A stretch of 5,727 nt of DNA from Pelagibacteraceae bacterium (lineage in GTDB: Bacteria; Pseudomonadota; Alphaproteobacteria; Pelagibacterales; Pelagibacteraceae), in NCBI GenBank assembly GCA_008638025.1, contig VTPF01000048.1:1-5727 (forward strand). The letters run 5' to 3'. Of the stretch, positions 1-5,727 are shown piece after piece. A program made the position numbers and the translations under genes. A model generated the notes under the pieces. The model ran no database searches, was not told where the DNA came from, and saw only the letters and a list, made by a program, of their open reading frames with translations. The first letter of the stretch is position 1, and the number at the start of each line of letters is the position of its first letter.

Positions 1-160
1 TGTATATCCTTTAGGATATTTATTCGGATATATGGTTGGCGGAACGGACGAAGCCACACTGAATCAAATTTATAACTTGGCTGATTTCATCAACAAGATA
101 TTGTTTGGTCTAGTGATTTATGCTGCGGCTAAGTCGCTTACTCCAGCTTCTAGTAAATAA
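1..160 (+). CDS. Proteorhodopsin, C-terminal fragment (5' end outside the window)
   Basis: This is the 3' end of a light-driven proton pump in the inner membrane that uses retinal as chromophore. The frame read from base 2 gives 52 residues ending at TAA 158-160. It begins VYPLGYLFGYMVGG, which fits the end of helix F and the F-G loop. Helix G follows with IYNLADFINKILFGLVIY. In this helix the Asp encoded at 83-85 matches the counterion Asp of proteorhodopsins, and the Lys encoded at 95-97 matches the lysine that binds retinal as a Schiff base. The tail AAAKSLTPASSK is short and polar, as is usual. The family match is very clear. The spectral-tuning position and the proton donor and acceptor of helix C are outside the window, so colour and pump type cannot be read here. 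The gene ends just before a strong terminator, so it is probably transcribed separately from the ferredoxin genes further right. Confidence 0.93.
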   Translation, partial: VYPLGYLFGYMVGGTDEATLNQIYNLADFINKILFGLVIYAAAKSLTPASSK

Positions 161-196
161 TTTTAGAAGTTTGCAATTATAAAAAAAGGCCTCTGG

Positions 197-1532
<1,336 letters not shown>

Positions 1533-2549
1533 ATGATTAAAACTGATGCTGTAATTATTGGAGCAGGACCCGTTGGTCTTTTCGCAGTTTTTGAATTGGG
1601 AATCTTAGGATTAAACGCGCATGTTGTAGATAACTTGGATAAAGTAGGCGGACAATGTATTGAACTTTATCCTGATAAACCAATTTACGATATTCCCGCA
1701 TTACCAATTTGCACAGGCGAGACGTTGACAAATAATCTTTTGGAGCAAATCAAACCCTTTAAAACAAGCTTTCATTTAAATCAGAGAGTTAACTCTCTTA
1801 ATAAAAAAGATGGCAAATGGATTGTGGAGACAAGCGACCAAACTATATTTGAGACACCTAATATAATAATTGCAGGAGGGGTCGGCTCCTTTGAACCAAG
1901 AAAGCCTCCTATAAAAGGAATAGAAAATTTTGAAAAGAGTAATTTATTTTATTCTGTAAAAAATAAAAATAATTTTTCTAATCAAAATATTTGTATTTTT
2001 GGCGGAGGAGATTCTGCTTTGGACTGGGCAGTAGAATTATCTAATAATGCGAAAAAAATATCTTTAATACATAGAAGAGATGAATTTAGAGCGGCACAAC
2101 ATACTGTCGATAAAATGATGAAATTAAAAGCAGAAGGAAAAATTGATTTGTATACAGGTTATCAACCAAAACAATTTATTGGAAAAGATAAAATTGAAAA
2201 AATTGTAATTGAAAATGATCAAAAGGAATTAAAAGAAATTGCTACAGATGCAGTGTTAGCTTTTTTTGGTCTTAAAATGGAACTTGGTCCTATTGTTAAT
2301 TGGGGCTTAAATTTAGAAAACAAGACGATAGTTGTTAATACTGAAAATTTTGAGACAAATGAAAAAGGAATATTTGCAGTGGGTGATATTTGTACGTATC
2401 CTGGTAAATTAAAGCTAATTTTATGTGGTTTTCATGAGGCAGCTTTAGCAGCGCAAGAATGTTTTAAAAGAGCAAGACCAGATGAGAAATATGTTTTTAG
2501 ATTCACTACTTCTTCAAGTGATATTCATAAAAGATTAGGTATAAAATAA
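1533..2549 (+). CDS. Ferredoxin--NADP(+) reductase, thioredoxin-reductase-like type
   Basis: This FAD enzyme passes electrons between NADPH and ferredoxin in the cytoplasm. The FAD Rossmann motif GAGPVG (10-15) opens the protein, followed by VGGQC near 38-42, which is typical of this class. The NADPH domain shows GGGDSA (157-162) and the 2'-phosphate-binding HRR (180-182). The second FAD motif is FAVGD (281-285). There is no redox CxxC in the central domain, which rules out a true thioredoxin reductase, a name this family often receives wrongly. The C-terminal extension ending in FTTSSSDIHKRLGIK is the feature that stacks over the flavin in YumC and Rhodopseudomonas-type reductases. The length of 338 fits. 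The gene begins directly after the ferredoxin stop (TAA|ATG), so the two are co-transcribed and probably translationally linked. The stop is only two bases from the convergent GT2 stop. Confidence 0.93.
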   Translation: MIKTDAVIIGAGPVGLFAVFELGILGLNAHVVDNLDKVGGQCIELYPDKPIYDIPALPICTGETLTNNLLEQIKPFKTSFHLNQRVNSLNKKDGKWIVETSDQTIFETPNIIIAGGVGSFEPRKPPIKGIENFEKSNLFYSVKNKNNFSNQNICIFGGGDSALDWAVELSNNAKKISLIHRRDEFRAAQHTVDKMMKLKAEGKIDLYTGYQPKQFIGKDKIEKIVIENDQKELKEIATDAVLAFFGLKMELGPIVNWGLNLENKTIVVNTENFETNEKGIFAVGDICTYPGKLKLILCGFHEAALAAQECFKRARPDEKYVFRFTTSSSDIHKRLGIK

Positions 2550-2551
2550 TT

Positions 2552-3433
2552 TTATCTTTTAGGCCAATCACTTAAGCTTTTGACATTTTCCAGGCTTTTT
2601 TCTAAATTTTTAATATCATCATTTTTAGATAGAAAAAAAATATACAACATAAATATCCAAGCAAAAAGGCAACCTATTAAAAAATAAGCTGAATAATAAT
2701 AAGAAATCAATCCAAAGATCAAAACCAAAAAAGCAGATTTAACAAGAACAGATTCTTTAAAAACGGCAGAGATGCTTAATGAATGTTTAATTAAATTAAA
2801 AAAATTCATTTTAGATGGACCAAAGTATCTTGTGCCTCTGATAGATTTAATGGATTTAATGTTAGAAAAATTTTTAATGATTGAGCCAGAATAACTAATC
2901 CAGATAGAGCTGTCAGCCATTAATTTGTTAACTGTTTTTTTGGATAAGCATGAATAATTTCCAAATCTGACCACAGCTCCAATCAATAAAAAAGTTATCA
3001 ATTTATGTATTTGATAGCAAATTCTGAAGAGGAAGCCTTCACTTCTTTTAATTCTATTTGCAGTTATAATTTCAGTTGATTCTTCTTCTTCATTAATTAT
3101 TTTAAAAAAATCTTTTATTTCTTCAGGTCTATCCTCTCCATCTCCATCCATGGGAATTATGTAATCATAATCTATATTGTCTTTGATAAATTTAATCGTT
3201 GTTGCAATAGCTTTGCAATGTCCAATGTTGTTAAGTAAATTTAAAATTTGAACAGATTGAATATTATTAATAGATAGTGACTTGTTTGGATTTTCTTGTG
3301 TAGATGCGTCGTTAATAACTAATATAGATACTTTATTATTTTCAGATGTAATTTCTTTATCAATATTATGAATAAGTTCATGGACCGAATCCCAATCGTT
3401 ATAAACAGGAATGATAATTAAAAATTTTCTCAT
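2552..3433 (-). CDS. Family 2 glycosyltransferase, polyprenyl-phosphate sugar synthase-like
   Basis: The 293-residue protein has a GT-A fold start, FLIIIPVYNDWDSV (4-17), then VINDAST (39-45) and the nucleotide-sugar/metal motif MDGDGEDRPEEI (95-106), which is how dolichyl-phosphate mannose synthase and ArnC/GtrB relatives look. RYFGPSKMNFFNLIKH (202-217) fits the acceptor-side RxxGxSK element of the same group. Two hydrophobic stretches near 228-247 and 249-268 are likely C-terminal membrane helices, with catalysis on the cytoplasmic side. The expected reaction is transfer of a hexose from a nucleotide sugar to undecaprenyl phosphate; the sugar cannot be read from the sequence. Its ATG overlaps the upstream gene's stop (ATGA, 3430-3433) and has no Shine-Dalgarno site, so translation is probably coupled to the GT39 gene. 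Confidence 0.88.
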   Translation of the reverse strand: MRKFLIIIPVYNDWDSVHELIHNIDKEITSENNKVSILVINDASTQENPNKSLSINNIQSVQILNLLNNIGHCKAIATTIKFIKDNIDYDYIIPMDGDGEDRPEEIKDFFKIINEEEESTEIITANRIKRSEGFLFRICYQIHKLITFLLIGAVVRFGNYSCLSKKTVNKLMADSSIWISYSGSIIKNFSNIKSIKSIRGTRYFGPSKMNFFNLIKHSLSISAVFKESVLVKSAFLVLIFGLISYYYSAYFLIGCLFAWIFMLYIFFLSKNDDIKNLEKSLENVKSLSDWPKR

Positions 3434-4737
3434 TTATCTAGACAAATAGTATTTTTTTCTATTTTTTTAATTTTAAATTCTGCTGGTGGAAATTCAGCAA
3501 AGCAAAATCCTTGATTAAAAGTTTTTTTATAACCTACCCATTTTGGTCTCGATTTTAAATGATAGGATAAATTTCCTGCATGCCATTCATCACCGCTAAT
3601 CAAAGTAGATTTGTAACCAATTGCATTTTCTATATTAATGGCAATTTCTTTGCCTGGGTAGTCAGTTCTTTTGTTATCTTTAGATAAAGAAATATAAAGG
3701 TACATTGCAGGAGATAAGAAAAATAAAATAACAAATAATCTATAAAAATTAGTAAGTTTTTTTAAATTAATATATTTTTCCAATAAAAAAGTGATGAGAA
3801 CTCCAAAGAATAGATAAAATGGAGTCATCCACATAGTTCTAATTTTAGCTCCTAAAATAACTGATGTTAAAAACATTAAAGCTATAGGGCCAATAGTTGC
3901 AAATAATAAAAATAAAGATTTTTTATCATTTAAATTTATTTTAAATTTAAATTTTGTAACCAAGCTAAAAGAAAGTAGTAAAAAAAATACAAGCAAAGCT
4001 ATCTGTTTTGCTAAAAACACTATTGGATTAATTAAGTGGTTCAATGCATTGTATTCTGCACCAGTTCTATGAATACCATATAAAATTGTTGTGTAGTTAT
4101 TTTCATTAAGCCAAATAAAGTGGGGCAGAATAGTGACAACCAACACAAGACCGGTGATAAGTAGCTTAGATTTAAATTTTTTTTCCTTAAACATTAAGAT
4201 AATTAGAAAAATTCCTAAAGCCAAAATTAAGTAAGTAAATAAATATTTGGACAAAATTCCAAAAGCAGCAAAAACACCTAATAGAAAATAGTTTTGTATT
4301 TTGTTATCTTGAATACATTTCCAGCTGTAGTGAATACAAAGAGCCCAAAAGGGAAGTTGGCATACATTTACGTTGAATTCAGGAGTTGTAAAATTGTAAA
4401 AAAAGATCCCTTCAAGCAGTAGTAGTGAAAAAATTGCTTTTTTTTCGTTCTCCAAAAAATTAATGGAGAAAACATAAACAATATAAAATGAAAAAATTAC
4501 AAACAATTGGCTGAGAAGGTAATATGCCCAATCTTGATTGCCAAAGATCAAATAAATAAACTCAACAGCAAATGCGCTCATAGGCGGATGTTTGCTGAAT
4601 CCCCAGTCTATATTACTTCCCCAGGCTAATGCTTCGATTGTATCTAAGGGGAGATTTTGATTAGAAATCGCAGGTATTAATGTCCAGATAATTAGATGTG
4701 TTGATAAAAAAATAAATAATTTTTTATTTTCGGACAT
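3430..4737 (-). CDS. GT39/ArnT-like integral membrane glycosyltransferase
   Basis: This 435-residue protein has roughly ten or more hydrophobic segments, including about 7-22, 72-92, 150-182, 191-210, 237-262, 274-296, 302-320 and 331-350. A soluble C-terminal region (about 351-435) is probably periplasmic. The first loop carries LPLDTIEALAWG and then SKHPPMSAF (48-56), the acidic D32/E35 and [K/H]PP signature of the PMT_2/ArnT superfamily, in which the Asp is catalytic. IRTMWMTPFYLFFG (299-312) is another family-like stretch. Known members transfer a sugar from polyprenyl phosphate to lipid A, protein or another glycan on the periplasmic face. The acceptor here is unknown. The coupled downstream GT2 gene is the natural source of its lipid-linked donor. 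The start is the first ATG. No Shine-Dalgarno site precedes it, and the gene diverges from dksA across 66 bases. Confidence 0.82.
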   Translation of the reverse strand: MSENKKLFIFLSTHLIIWTLIPAISNQNLPLDTIEALAWGSNIDWGFSKHPPMSAFAVEFIYLIFGNQDWAYYLLSQLFVIFSFYIVYVFSINFLENEKKAIFSLLLLEGIFFYNFTTPEFNVNVCQLPFWALCIHYSWKCIQDNKIQNYFLLGVFAAFGILSKYLFTYLILALGIFLIILMFKEKKFKSKLLITGLVLVVTILPHFIWLNENNYTTILYGIHRTGAEYNALNHLINPIVFLAKQIALLVFFLLLSFSLVTKFKFKINLNDKKSLFLLFATIGPIALMFLTSVILGAKIRTMWMTPFYLFFGVLITFLLEKYINLKKLTNFYRLFVILFFLSPAMYLYISLSKDNKRTDYPGKEIAINIENAIGYKSTLISGDEWHAGNLSYHLKSRPKWVGYKKTFNQGFCFAEFPPAEFKIKKIEKNTICLDK

Positions 4738-4766
4738 TTATTGATTTTTATCTATTTTATTATTAA

Positions 4767-4794
4767 TTGACACTTAAAATTAGAACCCTATTAT
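4767..4794 (+). promoter_or_regulatory. Near-consensus sigma70-type promoter of dksA
   Basis: A perfect -35 box TTGACA (4767-4772) is followed after 16 bases by TATTAT (4789-4794), five of six matches to TATAAT. The usual distance puts transcription start at about 4800-4804, and the dksA ATG is at 4804. The bases between carry CCCC (4795-4798) and no purine-rich ribosome binding site, which agrees with a leaderless or nearly leaderless mRNA. The rest of the gap, 4738-4766, is AT-only apart from single G and C bases and must hold the promoter of the divergent GT39 gene. I see no convincing boxes for that gene. Confidence 0.72.
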
Positions 4795-4803
4795 CCCCAA
4801 TCT

Positions 4804-5220
4804 ATGCCAACAAAAGTAGCAAAAAATTACAAACCAACATCTAAAGAAAAGTATATGTGCGCTAAGCACAAAGCTTACTTTAAACAATTGTTATTTAATT
4901 GGAAAAAAGAATTAATTGAGCAAAATAATAGAATTGTTTTTAATGAACTTGATGACAATTCAGCATCAGCGGATGTTGTTGATCAAGCCACTTCTTATAC
5001 GGGTAAAGCAGTAGAAATGAGAACAGTTGCTAGAAATAAAAAACTGATAAACAAAATTGAATCTGCCGTAAAAAAAATTGAAGAAGGAACTTATGGTTAT
5101 TGCGAAGAAACAGGGGAAGAAATAGGATTAAAAAGATTAATGGCAAGACCTATTGCTACTTTATCCATCGAAGCTCAAGAAAAGCACGAGAGACAAGAAA
5201 AAGTTTTTGCAGATGATTAG
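4804..5220 (+). CDS. dksA: DksA/TraR family transcription factor, zinc-poor alphaproteobacterial form
   Basis: DksA binds the secondary channel of RNA polymerase and, with ppGpp, adjusts transcription of ribosomal and amino-acid genes in the stringent response. The 138-residue protein contains the family core YMCAKHKAYFKQLLFNWKKEL (17-37), a long coiled coil, and the acidic tip D57xxD60xA62 that acts at the polymerase active centre. The C-terminal globular part runs GTYGYCEETGEEIG to ARPIATLSIEAQEKHER (95-130). The four zinc cysteines of E. coli DksA align with C100, T103, S121 and A124, so only one ligand remains and classical zinc binding is not expected. This pattern is known in alphaproteobacterial and other zinc-independent DksA proteins. 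The start is set by family alignment and by the promoter just upstream. The stop TAG overlaps the stop of the convergent GST gene, with no terminator visible. Confidence 0.94.
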   Translation: MPTKVAKNYKPTSKEKYMCAKHKAYFKQLLFNWKKELIEQNNRIVFNELDDNSASADVVDQATSYTGKAVEMRTVARNKKLINKIESAVKKIEEGTYGYCEETGEEIGLKRLMARPIATLSIEAQEKHERQEKVFADD

Positions 5221-5727
5221 ACTACAGGTATCTGTTCACCCCTTTTAAGAAGATCATATCCTTTTATAACAGCTTCTCTTTTTGCAATAGTTAAATACCA
5301 TCTAGTTAAATTAGGATAATTTTTAAGTCCAATATCATGAATGTTATGACGTGCAACCCAGGGAAAAGTTGCAATATCTGCAATAGTATAATTTTTTCCA
5401 GCTAAATATTCTGACTGTCCTAATCTCTCATCTAAGTCCGCATATATTCTTCTAGTAATTTTAAAATATCTCTCTTCTCCAAATTCACTTTTGCCAGGAT
5501 TGTAATGATGAAATTGATGATGCTGTCCAAACATAGGACCAACGTAAGCCATTTGTGCCATCAGCCATTGATTAATAATTAATCTTTCGGAAGGATCGTA
5601 AAATTTCCCACTTTTTTCTGCAAGGTATATAAGAATTGCACCAGACTCAAAAATTGAAATGTCACCATCTTTGATGACTGGTATTTTGCTAAATGGACTA
5701 ATTTTTCTAAAGTCGGGATTAAATTGT
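5217..5727 (-). CDS. yfcG: Glutathione S-transferase, YfcG/Nu-class-like, 5' end missing
   Basis: The frame is open from the right edge to TAA at 5217-5219, giving 169 residues of a protein usually a little over 200 long. The visible part starts inside the thioredoxin-fold domain with NPDFRKISPFSKIPVI, which includes the cis-Pro of the glutathione site. FESGAILIYLAEKSG follows, with the Glu-Ser pair that holds the gamma-glutamyl group. The helical domain has GPMFGQHHQFHHYNPG, close to the GPMLGQxHHF of E. coli YfcG, then YLAGKNYTIADIATFPWV, the N-capping/hydrophobic staple motif of GSTs. YfcG-type enzymes act as glutathione-dependent disulfide-bond reductases. The N-terminal residue that decides activity is beyond the window, so the assignment to this class rests on overall similarity. 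The ATG at 5559-5561 is internal and not the start. The gene converges on dksA with overlapping stops. Confidence 0.87.
   Translation of the reverse strand, partial: QFNPDFRKISPFSKIPVIKDGDISIFESGAILIYLAEKSGKFYDPSERLIINQWLMAQMAYVGPMFGQHHQFHHYNPGKSEFGEERYFKITRRIYADLDERLGQSEYLAGKNYTIADIATFPWVARHNIHDIGLKNYPNLTRWYLTIAKREAVIKGYDLLKRGEQIPVV

Noticed and set aside
1533..2549. Thioredoxin reductase (TrxB) as the identity of the flavoprotein
   Set aside because: The central domain lacks the redox CxxC, and the C-terminal TTSS-containing extension fits ferredoxin-NADP reductase of the TrxR-like class.
2529..2560. Inverted repeat AAAAGAT...ATCTTTT with an inner ATAAAAT/ATTTTAT around the convergent stops of the reductase and GT2 genes
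   Set aside because: The stems are almost entirely A-T, the outer loop is 18 bases and the arms overlap. It is too weak to call a terminator against the AT-rich background.
4738..4766. Possible promoter for the GT39 gene on the - strand (TAAAAT-like -10)
   Set aside because: No acceptable -35 box lies at the right distance, and TA-rich hexamers occur throughout this region.
5217..5561. A short 114-residue GST starting at the ATG at 5559-5561
   Set aside because: The same frame continues without a stop to the window edge and encodes typical GST N-terminal-domain sequence (KIPVI, FESGAI), so this ATG is internal.

Overview
The window comes from a very AT-rich, tightly packed bacterial genome. 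The proteins are heavy in Lys, Ile, Asn and Phe, intergenic gaps run from 0 to about 66 bases, and stop codons overlap. A proteorhodopsin tail, a putidaredoxin-like ferredoxin with a ferredoxin-NADP reductase, and an alphaproteobacterial type of zinc-poor DksA together suggest a streamlined marine alphaproteobacterium, most likely of the SAR11/Pelagibacterales type. That placement is inference from gene content and composition; no rRNA gene is present to confirm it.

Left part (1-1213): the window opens with the last 52 codons of a proteorhodopsin on the + strand, including the Schiff-base lysine of helix G. It ends at a strong hairpin terminator with T-runs on both sides, which also serves the convergent gene. 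That gene, on the - strand, is an L-Ala-D/L-Glu (dipeptide) epimerase of the enolase superfamily (ycjG type), with every catalytic residue visible. Its stop codon lies in the terminator loop.

Middle (1212-2549): divergent from the epimerase is a two-gene unit encoding a [2Fe-2S] ferredoxin and a thioredoxin-reductase-like ferredoxin-NADP(+) reductase. The stop of the first is followed directly by the ATG of the second. They should form an NADPH/ferredoxin electron shuttle. Facing it on the - strand (2552-4737) is a translationally coupled pair: a multi-spanning GT39/ArnT-like glycosyltransferase followed by a GT2 dolichyl-phosphate-mannose-synthase-like enzyme. The expected logic is that GT2 charges a polyprenyl phosphate with a sugar on the cytoplasmic face and GT39 transfers that sugar to an envelope acceptor.

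Right part (4738-5727): a 66-base divergent intergenic region carries a near-consensus promoter placed so close to the dksA ATG that the transcript is predicted to be leaderless or nearly so. DksA keeps the acidic DxxDxA tip but only one of four zinc ligands. Its stop overlaps the stop of a convergent glutathione S-transferase (YfcG/Nu-class-like), whose N-terminal part lies beyond the right edge.

All genes belong to recognisable families. I see no RNA gene, CRISPR array, insertion sequence or phage gene, and no wholly new system. The points of interest are architectural: the terminator/stop overlap, the epimerase lying between proteorhodopsin and the ferredoxin pair, and the leaderless dksA promoter.
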